Translations under genes and position numbers: made by a program
Notes under the pieces: model-generated
Database searches by the model: none
Told to the model about the DNA's origin: nothing
Seen by the model: only the letters and a program-made list of their open reading frames with translations
Shown: positions 1 to 8,393 of the stretch, in pieces
How the letters are laid out: each line of letters starts with the position of its first letter
Position numbering within the stretch: the first letter of the stretch is position 1
DNA from: Streptomyces albipurpureus
GTDB lineage: Bacteria; Actinomycetota; Actinomycetes; Streptomycetales; Streptomycetaceae
DNA: 53,423 nucleotides
Reading direction: 5' to 3'
NCBI RefSeq assembly: GCF_023701525.1
Contig: NZ_JAMQAW010000011.1
Span: forward strand, 94,113 to 147,535

Positions 1-1008
1 CGTACGGTCAGCACGCCGGCGGACCGAGGGCCCAAAGCCCGGGTCCACCAGCCAGCGCACCGCCCCCACCAGGGCGCCGGACACCAGCGCCAGATGCACC
101 AGGAAGTGGGCCAGCAGGAACCACAGCAGAAAACCCGCACCCCGGCGCCGGATGACGAACCGCACGAGCGGCGGATCGGCCAGCGCGAACAGGAGCAGAA
201 AGCTCGCGGGCACCGCCAGCAGCCAGGGGGCCACCAGGCCGAGCGGCAGCGTGGCGGGCACCAGGGCGGCGGCCAGTACCCCGGCCGGCCGGTTGGCCTT
301 CAGTCCGCCGCCGCGCCTGCTCTCCACCGCCGCCACCGGCACCAGCAGTTGTGAGCGCCGGAACTGCTCGGAGAGCATCGGCACCATGCGGTCCTCGTCG
401 TCATGCCGTGCCACCACCGTCTCGGTCAGCCGAATCCGGTACGCCGCGCCGAGCCGATCGCTGTACTCCACGTCCTCCGAGTCCCGCAGGTTCTCGTCGA
501 AGGGGCCGACCTCCTCGAACACCGCGCGTGGCATCGCCGCGAGCTCGAACACCGCCGTGCCGACCACACCGACACTGCGCCGTCGCCAGAAGTGCTGGTG
601 CATCGCGCGGTAGCGCTCAACCGGCCCGTCGTCGAAGAGTGGTTCGGGGTCGGGGACACCGTGCACACATCCCGTGGCGGGGTCGCTCAGCAGCAGGTCG
701 ACGGCGTTGGCGAGGGCGTCGGGGGCGAGGGCGATATCGGAGTCCAGGAAGAACAGGATCTCGCCCCGGCTGCTGCGCACACCGAGGTTCCGCGCCGCCG
801 AGACCCCCCGGTTGACCGGCGCCTCGATCAGGACACAGGGGAACTGCCGCGCGATGTCCCGGGAGTTGTCGGTGCTGCGGTCATCGACGACCACCACCTC
901 CAGCGGGGTGAGGGTCTGCGCGAAGACCGACTCCAGGACGGCGCCCAGAGTCTTCTCGTAGTTGTAGTTGGGGATGATCACGGACACGGTGGGGCGGACC
1001 ATCGGCAT
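1..1008 (-). CDS. Family 2 glycosyltransferase, C-terminus cut by window edge
   Basis: Read on the minus strand from ATG at 1008, the frame stays open to the window edge (336 codons, no stop). The N-terminus has the GT-A fold opening VSVIIPNYNYEKTL, then VVVVDDRSTDNS and the nucleotide/metal-binding motif FFLDSDIAL near residue 95. This is the usual family 2 pattern for transfer of a sugar from an NDP-sugar. After about residue 220 the protein becomes hydrophobic (LVPATLPLGLVAPWLL, ASFLLLFALA, LLWFLLAHFLVHLALV), so the C-terminus is probably membrane anchored. The start overlaps the end of the upstream small ORF by 31 bases, suggesting translational coupling. Acceptor and product cannot be told. 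A second in-frame ATG lies at 1002. Confidence 0.85.
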   Translation of the reverse strand, partial: MPMVRPTVSVIIPNYNYEKTLGAVLESVFAQTLTPLEVVVVDDRSTDNSRDIARQFPCVLIEAPVNRGVSAARNLGVRSSRGEILFFLDSDIALAPDALANAVDLLLSDPATGCVHGVPDPEPLFDDGPVERYRAMHQHFWRRRSVGVVGTAVFELAAMPRAVFEEVGPFDENLRDSEDVEYSDRLGAAYRIRLTETVVARHDDEDRMVPMLSEQFRRSQLLVPVAAVESRRGGGLKANRPAGVLAAALVPATLPLGLVAPWLLAVPASFLLLFALADPPLVRFVIRRRGAGFLLWFLLAHFLVHLALVSGALVGAVRWLVDPGFGPSVRRRADRT

Positions 1009-1340
1009 TTCGGTCCCCGTCCTCTCGGTTCGTTGATGTCGGGCGGCTCCGCCCGCCCGAAGGCCGCGAGCACCCACCCGACGGCTCGATGGTCGGCGAG
1101 CAACCCGGCGACAAAGTCAAAGGCGGCGCACTCCGCTTCGACCGGATCTGCCGCCTCCATGAAGAGCGCGGCATGGACCCGGTCCGGTCCCTCGACGGCG
1201 TGCAGATGCACCAGAGCACCGGTGTGCCCGGCGGTATCCGGTCGCTGGCGCGATCGCATGACCTCGGTCAATTCGCGTGGTTCCGCCAGGCGTTCGGCCC
1301 TGCTCTCGCCCCGGATCAGCAGAGCAGTCACGAGGTACAT
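978..1340 (-). CDS. Small hypothetical protein upstream of the glycosyltransferase
   Basis: An ORF of 120 codons from ATG at 1340 (MYLVTALLIRG...); an in-frame ATG at 1391 would extend it. Codon third positions are mostly G or C, as expected for real coding here. I recognise no family. The middle (VHAALFMEAADPVEAECAAFDFVAGLLADHRAVGWVLAAF) looks like a small alpha/beta domain with no obvious catalytic motif. Its last 31 bases overlap the start of the glycosyltransferase, which fits a two-gene operon. It could still be a chance frame, hence the moderate confidence. Confidence 0.5.
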   Translation of the reverse strand: MYLVTALLIRGESRAERLAEPRELTEVMRSRQRPDTAGHTGALVHLHAVEGPDRVHAALFMEAADPVEAECAAFDFVAGLLADHRAVGWVLAAFGRAEPPDINEPRGRGPKCRWSAPPCP

Positions 1341-1391
1341 GGGGCGGCGCGCTCGGGTATCAGCGCCGGAAGAACCCGACCGGGGGCCCAC

Positions 1392-1849
1392 CCGAGGCGG
1401 CAGCGAGCGGCCCCGACATCACGCCCCCAACAACCCGAGGGGTTCCTCGGCCCGGAATCCGACAGATCGCCGGTTGGCGCGGTGAACTCGTCATGTGACT
1501 GCTCCCTCGGCAGTGGGCCCGGATCGGATCCGGCCCTCGCGCCGATTCTGGGCAGCCCGTCGGGGGTCCGACCACCCCCCGCGGGTGGCAGGCAGTGGCC
1601 GGGCACCCGGCTGCCGCCTCCGCACGGGTCCGTGTGTCGACGCCGAGCTGGCAAGACGGCAGGGTGGCAGCGAGTTGCCCGGCACATTCCGGCCACCACT
1701 CTTTATTTGGTCTATACCATGGGCAAGCCTGGGGTTGTTCACCAGCGGCACCCGCTCGGTTCGGCCGACCGACCCGGCCGACACCCTGCGCCCGCGCCCG
1801 CACCTGCGCCCTTGACCGAAATGACGTGCGTACCCGGAGGTTTGGGCAA
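1392..1849. other. Intergenic region upstream of LuxR-type regulator
   Basis: About 460 bases with no supported gene, between divergent neighbours. It should hold promoters for both. An A/T-richer patch (TTTATTTGGTCTATACC, about 1702-1718) is the only promoter-like stretch I see, with no convincing -35 at normal spacing. Confidence 0.4.
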
Positions 1850-1852
1850 GTG

Positions 1853-2842
1853 ATGTTTCACGCTCTCGGGCTGGACCCGAAGACCGAGATTGTCTACCGG
1901 CTCTTCCTGGATGAGCCCGAGCTGAGGCTCGACCAGATCGTCGCCAGGGTCGGCCTGGGCGAGCAGGAGGTGCGTGACGCCCTCGATCGCCTTGCCGACC
2001 TCTCCCTGCTGGACCAGGCAGAGGTACACGCGGCCGGCCAGCCGCTCTTCCGCGCCACCGACCCTGGAGCAGGCCTCTCCTATCTACTCTCCCGCAGGGA
2101 GGCCGAACTGGCCAAGCAGCAGAGGGGATTAGAGGCCGCGAGAACCGCCGTCTCCACCCTCACCGCATACCGCACCGCGCACGCGCCACGCGGCTACGAC
2201 GTCGTCAAGCGGCTGGAGGGCCGCCACGAGATGTGCGAGCGCCTCGCGGAACTCGCCGAACTCGCCCGTATCGAGTGCCTCTCACTGCTGCCCGGGTGCG
2301 GCCAGGCCTCCGATGACATGGACGCCCACCGGGCGATCGACCAGCGGGCGCTGGCACGCGGCGTCCGAATCCGCAGCGTCTACCAGGACAGCTTCCGCAA
2401 CGCCCCCGAGACGATGCGCTACGTCAACTGGCTGGGCGGCCTCGGCGGCGAGGTCCGCACCCTGCCGTCGCTGGAAGCCCCGATGGTGCTCTTCGATCGC
2501 GAAGTGGCACTGGTCTCGCTCGACCCCGGCGACGTCTGGGCCGGGGCCCTGGAGCTGCGCAGCGTCGGCACCGTCACGGTGGCCCGGCTGCTCTTCGAGG
2601 AGTACTGGCAGCGGGCCAACCCGATCGGCCCCACCCCGCCCCGAGACCACCACGACCTCAGCCCCCAGGAAAAGGAACTCCTACGGCTGCTCGCCAAGGG
2701 CCACACGGACGCCACCGTCGGACGCCGTCTCGGCGTGTCGCTGCGCACGGTACGCCGGATGAACGCCGACCTGACCGGCAGACTGGCCGCCCGTAGCCGC
2801 TTCCAGACCGGCGCGGAGGCGGTCCGCCAGGGCTGGATCTGA
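1853..2842 (+). CDS. TrmB/LuxR-type transcriptional regulator with a TTA codon
   Basis: A 329-residue regulator. The N-terminal 60 residues (LGLDPKTEIVYRLFLDEPELRLDQIVARVGLGEQEVRDALDRL) form a TrmB-like winged helix. The middle is a phospholipase D-like effector region as in many streptomycete regulators. The C-terminal 60 residues (LSPQEKELLRLLAKGHTDATVGRRLGVSLRTVRRM) form a LuxR-type helix-turn-helix. The ligand is unknown. GTG at 1850 lies directly before ATG at 1853 in the same frame and has better spacing (9 bases) from GGAGG at 1836-1840, so it may be the true start. Codon 93 (2129-2131) is TTA, so translation should need the bldA tRNA. Confidence 0.85.
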   Translation: MFHALGLDPKTEIVYRLFLDEPELRLDQIVARVGLGEQEVRDALDRLADLSLLDQAEVHAAGQPLFRATDPGAGLSYLLSRREAELAKQQRGLEAARTAVSTLTAYRTAHAPRGYDVVKRLEGRHEMCERLAELAELARIECLSLLPGCGQASDDMDAHRAIDQRALARGVRIRSVYQDSFRNAPETMRYVNWLGGLGGEVRTLPSLEAPMVLFDREVALVSLDPGDVWAGALELRSVGTVTVARLLFEEYWQRANPIGPTPPRDHHDLSPQEKELLRLLAKGHTDATVGRRLGVSLRTVRRMNADLTGRLAARSRFQTGAEAVRQGWI

Positions 2843-3192
2843 CGGCCGTCCGCAGCGGAGGGGCCGGCGCCGGACACCGCACAGGGCCGTACGGGTATGG
2901 CGGGCACTACTGGCGGGGGTCCGGTGCCGTAACAGCGTTACCAGACAGGGGAATCGGACGGAAGGAGGGCAGGAACCCAACGCGCGCACCACCGGAGCGG
3001 AGGCGCCGAACAACACGGCCGGCACACCGTCCCATCACTGGGGACGGGCTGACGCGAGAGCTCCCGGCGTGCGCGAGCGGGCCCGGCACCCGCCCCCACA
3101 AGCACCCCCCGGGCGGGCCGCGCGCCATAGAACACCCCAGGGGCAGCCCGCCTCGCACCACCGTGGCGCACGGGTTGGGACGCCACTGCACC
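2843..3192. other. Intergenic region between convergent genes
   Basis: No supported gene lies between the convergent regulator and oxidoreductase genes. ORFs here have poor codon structure. Two hairpins listed separately follow at 3193-3217 and 3264-3294. Confidence 0.4.
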
Positions 3193-3217
3193 CATGGCTG
3201 CCGCTCCGGCAGCCATG
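3193..3217. terminator. Perfect 11-bp stem, 3-base loop hairpin
   Basis: CATGGCTGCCG, loop CTC, then CGGCAGCCATG. The stem is perfect and sits between convergent genes, so it is probably a factor-independent or bidirectional terminator without a U-tract, as is common in streptomycetes. Confidence 0.5.
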
Positions 3218-3263
3218 CCGGGGCTGCTCGCGGACCGCCCTGCGGTTGGCAGCACGGCATGGG

Positions 3264-3294
3264 GCGCACCGCTTGCGTCAAGCGAGCGGTGCGC
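3264..3294. terminator. Hairpin downstream of the oxidoreductase gene
   Basis: GCGCACCGCT and AGCGGTGCGC pair perfectly over 10 bp around an 11-base loop. It lies 43 bases past the oxidoreductase stop on the minus strand. Confidence 0.6.
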
Positions 3295-3336
3295 GTGGTT
3301 GGGCAACGCCACCGGCCGGGTGTTGGGCGGCGGTCC

Positions 3337-4770
3337 CTACCCCCGGTACGCCTCCAGCAGCCGCAGCCAGATCTCGCTGATCGTCGGATACGCGGGCACC
3401 GCGTGCCACAGCCGTTCGATGGGCACCTCGCCCACCACGGTCACCGTCGCCGAGTGGAGGAGTTCGCCCACGCCAGGTCCGACGAAGGTGACTCCCAGTA
3501 CCACCTCGCGATCGAGGTCCACGACCATCCGGGCCCGGCCGCGGTAGCCGTCCGCGTAGAGGGCGGCGCCCGCGACGGAGCCGATGTCGTAGTCCACCGC
3601 GCGAACCCGATGACCCGCCGCCTCCGCCTCGGCGAGGGAGAGGCCGACCGCCGCCACCTCGGGATCGGTGAAGATCACCTGGGGCACGGCGATCTGGTCC
3701 GCGCTGGCGCTGTGGGCGCCCCAGCGGTCGGTCTCCAGCAGTGGTACGCCCTGGGCGCGCGCAACGATGGCCGCCGCCGCGATGCGGGCCTGGTACTTGC
3801 CCTGGTGGGTGAGGAGCGCGCGATGGTTGACATCGCCCACCGCGTACAGCCAGTCGCTGCCCGCCACCCGGCAGCTGTCGTCCACCGTCAGCCATGAGCC
3901 GGGTTCGTGGCCGACGGTCTCCAGTCCGATTTCCTGGGTCCGTGGTGCCCGACCCGTGGCGAAGAGGACCTCATCCGCCTCGATCCGTTCGCCGCTGTCC
4001 ACCACCACGGTGACGGGGCCGGTGCCGCCGTCGCGTTCCACAGCGGTCACCCCGCTGTTCATCAGGACCCGGACACCGGCCTCACTGAGGGCATCGGCCA
4101 CGTACTCCCCGACGAAAGCCTCCATTCTGGGGAGCAGCTGATCACCCCGCGCCACCAGCGTGACCTGGGAGCCCAGCGCCTGCCAGGCAGTCGCCATCTC
4201 CACGCCGACCACTCCCCCGCCCACGACGGCGAGCCGCCCCGGCGCCGCAGCGGCGCTGGTCGCCTCCCGGCTGGTCCATGGCTTCGCTCCCAGGAGGCCG
4301 GGCAGGTCGGGCAGTGCTGCCCGGCTACCGGTGCATACGGCCACCGCATGGCGAGCGGTCAGCACCTGGCGTTCGCCCTCGGGCCCTTCGACCACGACCT
4401 GCTTGGGGCCCTGGAGCCGTCCTCGTCCCCGGTACAGGCGGGCACCCGTCGATTCCAACCAGGAGACCTGGCCGTCGTCCTTCCAATGGGACGTTTCCTC
4501 ATCGCGATGGGCGAGCACCGCCGCGGTATCCAGCTGGCCGTGCACCAGGTGGCGCAGCCCTGGTACGCGGCGGGCCTCAGCGCGGGCGATCACTGGGCGT
4601 AGCAGGGCCTTACTGGGCATGCACGCCCAGTAGGAGCATTCGCCGCCGACCAACTCGCTCTCCACCACCGCCGTGCTCAGGCCTCCGGCGCGCAGCCGGT
4701 CCGCCACGTTCTCCCCGGTGGGCCCTGCGCCCAGCACCACGACGTCATACTCCACAGGTTCGGTCGTCAT
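3337..4770 (-). CDS. NAD(P)/FAD-dependent pyridine nucleotide-disulfide oxidoreductase
   Basis: A 477-residue class I flavin disulfide reductase, close in layout to dihydrolipoamide dehydrogenase and mercuric reductase. It has an N-terminal FAD Rossmann motif (VLGAGPTGENVA, residues 13-24). The redox-active disulfide C45-X4-C50 sits in GGECSYWACMPSK. A second dinucleotide motif follows (VVGGGVVGVEMA), then the FAD-binding LYAVGDVN. The C-terminal HAVPAYPTISEIW corresponds to the His-Glu pair of the family. It should be a cytoplasmic homodimer passing electrons from NAD(P)H through FAD to a disulfide; the substrate is unknown. An in-frame ATG at 4806 exists, but MTTEPVEYDVVV at 4770 is the typical start. 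It is divergent from a thioredoxin gene, consistent with thiol redox work. Confidence 0.9.
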   Translation of the reverse strand: MTTEPVEYDVVVLGAGPTGENVADRLRAGGLSTAVVESELVGGECSYWACMPSKALLRPVIARAEARRVPGLRHLVHGQLDTAAVLAHRDEETSHWKDDGQVSWLESTGARLYRGRGRLQGPKQVVVEGPEGERQVLTARHAVAVCTGSRAALPDLPGLLGAKPWTSREATSAAAAPGRLAVVGGGVVGVEMATAWQALGSQVTLVARGDQLLPRMEAFVGEYVADALSEAGVRVLMNSGVTAVERDGGTGPVTVVVDSGERIEADEVLFATGRAPRTQEIGLETVGHEPGSWLTVDDSCRVAGSDWLYAVGDVNHRALLTHQGKYQARIAAAAIVARAQGVPLLETDRWGAHSASADQIAVPQVIFTDPEVAAVGLSLAEAEAAGHRVRAVDYDIGSVAGAALYADGYRGRARMVVDLDREVVLGVTFVGPGVGELLHSATVTVVGEVPIERLWHAVPAYPTISEIWLRLLEAYRG

Positions 4771-4889
4771 AGGGACAGTCTGGTGCCGGGTGTGGCTCCT
4801 GGCCACACGGGCAGGGGGTGGAATAGCACGGCCCCGAGAACGGTTGTCGGGGGCGAGCCCACCGTATACATCGGAGAGGTAAATACATC

Positions 4890-5291
4890 ATGAGCACTGT
4901 CGAGCTCACCAAGGAGAACTTCGACCAGGTCGTGTCTGACAACGACTTCGTCCTGATCGACTTCTGGGCTTCGTGGTGCGGCCCCTGCCGGCAGTTCGCC
5001 CCTGTGTACGAGGGGGCTGCTGAGCGTCACCCCGACCTGGTCTTCGCCAAGGTCGACACGGAGGCACAGCAGGAACTGGCCGCCGCCTTCGAGATCCAGT
5101 CGATCCCCACGCTGATGATCGTCCGCGAGAACATCGCGGTCTTCGCCCAGCCGGGCGCACTGCCCGAGGCCGCGCTGGAAGACGTGATCGGTCAGGCGCG
5201 TGGTCTGGACATGGACGAGGTGCGCAAGTCCGTGGAAGACGCGCAGGCCAAGGCGGCAGCCGCGGGCGAAGGCCCGAGCGCCACTGCATAG
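4890..5291 (+). CDS. trxA: Thioredoxin
   Basis: A 133-residue thioredoxin with the active site WCGPC (C30, C33), the buried DFWASWC strand and the cis-proline loop IPTLMI. The last 25 or so residues are an Ala/Glu-rich tail beyond the usual 105-110-residue fold. It is a cytoplasmic dithiol-disulfide reductase. The start ATG is supported by GGAGAGG ten bases upstream. It is divergent from the flavin disulfide oxidoreductase and ends at a strong terminator. Streptomycetes have several thioredoxins, so the gene name marks the family rather than a specific ortholog. Confidence 0.93.
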   Translation: MSTVELTKENFDQVVSDNDFVLIDFWASWCGPCRQFAPVYEGAAERHPDLVFAKVDTEAQQELAAAFEIQSIPTLMIVRENIAVFAQPGALPEAALEDVIGQARGLDMDEVRKSVEDAQAKAAAAGEGPSATA

Positions 5292-5299
5292 CGGCCCCG

Positions 5300-5348
5300 G
5301 TGGGCATCGGGGTGACCCAGGGGGACGATCCTGGGTCACCCCGCCCAC
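5300..5348. terminator. Strong hairpin after the thioredoxin gene
   Basis: GGGGTGACCCAGG (5309-5321) pairs perfectly with CCTGGGTCACCCC (5330-5342). GTGGGC (5300-5305) and GCCCAC (5343-5348) extend the stem past a three-base bulge. It lies between convergent genes, so it can serve both. Confidence 0.85.
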
Positions 5349-5354
5349 GGGCGT

Positions 5355-5639
5355 TCAGGGTGTGTTCACGGCGACCGCCCGTGCGGACAGGCCGTAGTCC
5401 AACTCCGTGGCGTCGACGAGCAGCGCCTCAACCGTCCGGGTGGACGGGTCGATGTCGGCGACCATGCCGTCGCCCGCGTACCGGGGATAGCCGGAGGCTC
5501 CCAGCTCGCCGGTGGCCGTGACGACGGCGGAGCGGATCGCGGCAGTGGCGAGGGAGGCGGAGTCAAGACCGACCACGTGCCCGGGCACGATCAGGATCTC
5601 AAAACGCTGCGGAATCGCTCCGCTGTGAGCCGCATTCAT
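5355..5639 (-). CDS. Conserved small protein of unknown function
   Basis: A 94-residue protein starting MNAAHSGAIPQRFEILIVPGH; an in-frame ATG at 5696 would add 19 residues that look unlike protein. No signal peptide or membrane segment is visible. Compact patterns such as GELGASGYPRYAGDGMVADIDP, followed by EALLVDATELDYGL, suggest a folded soluble domain. I do not recognise a family. It converges on thioredoxin across a shared terminator and lies downstream of the LacI regulator, 156 bases away, so the two need not be one unit. Confidence 0.65.
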   Translation of the reverse strand: MNAAHSGAIPQRFEILIVPGHVVGLDSASLATAAIRSAVVTATGELGASGYPRYAGDGMVADIDPSTRTVEALLVDATELDYGLSARAVAVNTP

Positions 5640-5794
5640 GTAAGCGACGCTAAGTACCCAGGGGCGGCAGCGCACGTTGTCGGCTTCCGTTCGCACCGGC
5701 CAGTCGGCTCCGCAGCGGTTCTTCCGTGCCGGTGGCCGAGGTTCGGTGTGGTGGCAGCTCCAGGCCCGCGTGGGCAGTGCATCCCCGTAGTGGT

Positions 5795-6829
5795 CTAGCT
5801 GGATTCGCGATGGACGGTTCGCGCCCCCATCACCCGGTGGGTGCCGGGCTCCGCCTCGGGTTCGCGTACCGCCCGGTCGACCAGCTCGGCGAGTTGCTGC
5901 CCGGTGATCATGTCGATATGGACCGTGGTCAGCCGGGGGCGCAGCAATCTCCCCAGGAGCAGGTCGTCGGCTCCCACCACCGCGGTCTCACCCGGGATGT
6001 CAACGCCCTCGTCCTGGAGCGCCCGCATCAGCAGCATGGCGTAGTCGTCGTTGTACGCGTACACCGCGTCGAGCCCGAGTGTGCGCCAGCGGGCGGCGAG
6101 TGCGGTCGCCGATTCTTCGTCGTACGAGAGGGGCAGGGGCTCGATCCGTGCCCCGCTACCGGCCACCGCTTGGCGTGCGCCATCCATCCGGTGTTCGGCG
6201 AACATCTCCAGGCCTGGCTCGCGCGGGAGGACGACTCCGATGGCACGTCGTCCGCGTTCCACCAGATGGGTGACAGCGCAACGGCCGATGGCGCTCTGGT
6301 CGATGACCAGGGAGTGTGCGCCCTCCACACGTCTGGGCGCGAGGCTGATGACGGCCTTGGCGCCTGAGCGTCTGAGCAGACCGACGCCCTGCGGTGTGAG
6401 TCCCGCCTCACCGAGTGCCACGACCGCGACGGGCCTCAACTCGGCCCAGGCACGGACCGCCTCACCCCCGGCGAGGCCGAGGCTGCCGTGCTGGACGACG
6501 GTGTAGTCAAGTCGCCGCAGGGCCCATTGGAGTTCTTGGAGGAACTGCTGGTGCAGCGGCCCCGCCGGAAAGGCCGCGGTGGGCAGCAGCACCGTACGGG
6601 TGTGGCCGGCCCGCAGACTGCGGGCGGCGGCATGGGGCACATAGCCGAGTTCTTCGGCCGCTTCGCGGACCCGGTGACGAGTGGCCTCGCTGATGCGTAC
6701 GGACGAGGCGTTGTTGAGGACGTAGGAAACGGTTGCCCGGGAGACCCCGGCTAACCGGGCGACATCGGCGCTGGTGGGAACGGAGCGCTCTGCGGACTTC
6801 TTGGGTGTCTGGCTCATCGCCCTGGGCAT
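5795..6829 (-). CDS. LacI-family transcriptional regulator with a TTA codon in the HTH
   Basis: A 344-residue LacI/GalR repressor. The helix-turn-helix and hinge (TSADVARLAGVSRATVSYVLNN, then VREAAEELGYVPHAAARSLR) lie in residues 18-75. A periplasmic-binding-protein-like effector domain follows, including AVYAYNDDYAMLLMRAL and VVGADDLLLGRLLRPRLTTV. Its ligand is probably a sugar or related small molecule, but no transport or catabolic genes adjoin it. ATG at 6829 is preceded by GGAAAG; an alternative in-frame ATG is at 6817. Codon 26 (minus strand, 6754-6752) is TTA for the Leu of VARLAG, so production should depend on the bldA tRNA. Confidence 0.92.
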   Translation of the reverse strand: MPRAMSQTPKKSAERSVPTSADVARLAGVSRATVSYVLNNASSVRISEATRHRVREAAEELGYVPHAAARSLRAGHTRTVLLPTAAFPAGPLHQQFLQELQWALRRLDYTVVQHGSLGLAGGEAVRAWAELRPVAVVALGEAGLTPQGVGLLRRSGAKAVISLAPRRVEGAHSLVIDQSAIGRCAVTHLVERGRRAIGVVLPREPGLEMFAEHRMDGARQAVAGSGARIEPLPLSYDEESATALAARWRTLGLDAVYAYNDDYAMLLMRALQDEGVDIPGETAVVGADDLLLGRLLRPRLTTVHIDMITGQQLAELVDRAVREPEAEPGTHRVMGARTVHRESS

Positions 6830-7842
6830 CTTTCCAGAACATCCTTTCAGATGTGACAGCGCATGGCTGAATCAGGCGCCCGGTGACGGCGCCGTTGCGA
6901 CGATGTACGAGCGCGACTCAGCGCACCGGCCCAAGGGGAGGGCTACCGCGGGCAACTGCGGGCCGCTCCCTGGGGCGAGGGCGATCGTCTTGCCCTACTG
7001 GTCCACGGAATCATGGCCGACCATCGCGTCTGACAGCGGATCGGGCCCTCGCGGCGCGGGGATATCACGTAGTCGCCGTGGGCATCCGGGCCATGGCGGT
7101 AGCAGCCGTGGGCCTCCCACGGCGCACGGGGCCATGCGGATGATCTCGTCGATCCGCTCCCCAGGGGCGTGGGGTCGGCCCTCGGGCCCCTGTTCGGCGG
7201 TCCCGCGATCTCCTCGGACGGCGGCGCGGCTGAACCCTGCGGGGGCGGTGGAGGTGTTGCGGTCTCGGCCTGGCGACGGTTTCGGACCAGAAGTGGTCCA
7301 TCCAGTAACGCATTTGACGTTGGGTCAGATGAACGGCAGTCCTCCACCGCCGAGCCGAGGACATCGAGGTGAGATCCACCGCGAGTCGGGGACCAGGACA
7401 CCGCCCGCTGAGTTGGCGGGGACCGTGGATCGAGTCCCGCTTCGGGCCGCGCCCCGGTCTCCCGCTGGTCCTCCTCTCAGATCCGCGCGCGCGAACCCCG
7501 CGCGGCACGGCACCCGAGGGTGGTCGCGGCGCTCGACGGTTCGCCCTTGGTGACGACCCCTGAGTGAGCGGCGCCGTTGGCCGAGGAAGGCTTTGATGTG
7601 CATACGGTGACGGGCTCGGGGCACCCCGCGTGTACCGCGATGGCTTGGCGTCGCGGTACTGGGCGCGGGCTGCTGCCCAACAGGTCGCTGTCCGCATCGG
7701 GGGGCAGCGGCGGGCTCGTGAGCGCGGGAGCTTCTGCTCCTGGGGCCAACTCATCTGCTCTACCGAACGCATGGACCGGTACCTCCACGCGGAGACCGGT
7801 CGGCGTCGCGTGGTGGGATCGGGCGAGGACTACCGTGGCACG
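6830..7842. other. Gene-poor kilobase between LacI regulator and PemK/MazF-like gene
   Basis: About 1 kb without an ORF of convincing composition. Frames exist on both strands, but they are rich in Arg/Pro/Ser and lack family signals or good ribosome sites. A minus-strand fragment near 7280-7330 reads LTQRQMRYWMDHFW. That looks protein-like and could be a remnant of a decayed gene. Confidence 0.35.
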
Positions 7843-8355
7843 GTGAAGATCCTCTCGCGTATCTCGCGTATCGCCCGTTCCTTTCGCTCCGCCGGTGCCC
7901 CCACTCCGGTGGTGCCGTCGCCCGGCTCCACGGTGCCCGGTCGGGTGGGACGGTCGGCCACCACCGAAGCCGCGCCCGCTGCCGTCGGGCCCGTCCGCAC
8001 GTCCTACGCACCCGCTCGCGATGGCGCTCCTGATCCCGGCGAAGTCGTCTGGACGTGGGTTCCCTACGACGAAGGCGATGGACGCGGCAAGGACCGTCCG
8101 GTACTCATCGTGGCCCGGGAGGAGTCCGGCACCCTGTTGGCCGTACAGCTCTCCAGCAAACCGCATGAGCGGGATCCTGACTGGGTGCCGATCGGGTCGG
8201 GCTCCTGGGACCGGGCGGGGCGGCCGTCCTGGGTCGGGTTGGAGCGCGTGCTCAGGGTGCATCCTGACGGGATGCGCCGAGAGGCGTGTGCGTTGGACCG
8301 ATCGCGTTTCGATCTGGTGGTGGGCCGGTTGCGGGAGCGCTACGGCTGGTCGTAG
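7843..8355 (+). CDS. PemK/MazF-like toxin-family protein without adjacent antitoxin
   Basis: A 170-residue protein from GTG at 7843 (VKILSRISRIARSFRSAG). After a basic, Pro/Thr-rich leader of about 60 residues it has the PemK/MazF-type core: DPGEVVWTWVPYDEGDGRGKDRPVLIVARE, then LLAVQLSSKP, then SWVGLERVLRVHPDGM. These are the PG-hhW, KxRPvlvv and sxh..d.vr patterns of that SH3-like barrel. Family toxins are sequence-specific RNases. No antitoxin gene lies beside it, so it may not act as a classical toxin; this form is common in Streptomyces chromosomes. It converges on the PARG-like gene, with stops 38 bases apart. Confidence 0.78.
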   Translation: MKILSRISRIARSFRSAGAPTPVVPSPGSTVPGRVGRSATTEAAPAAVGPVRTSYAPARDGAPDPGEVVWTWVPYDEGDGRGKDRPVLIVAREESGTLLAVQLSSKPHERDPDWVPIGSGSWDRAGRPSWVGLERVLRVHPDGMRREACALDRSRFDLVVGRLRERYGWS

Positions 8356-8393
8356 CAGGCCCTCGACCGCATCGGCGGCCGCCCCTCCACAGG

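Noticed and set aside
403..1485. Long plus-strand ORF (360 codons)
   Set aside because: It is antisense to the glycosyltransferase, which has clear motifs in the minus frame.
4844..4870. TTGTCG...TATACA promoter before thioredoxin
   Set aside because: Spacing is only 15 and transcription would start inside the ribosome site.
5355..5696. Upstream start at 5696 for the small protein
   Set aside because: The extra 19 residues (MRTEADNVRCRPWVLSVAY) look unrelated to the domain, and MNAAHSG is a more natural start.
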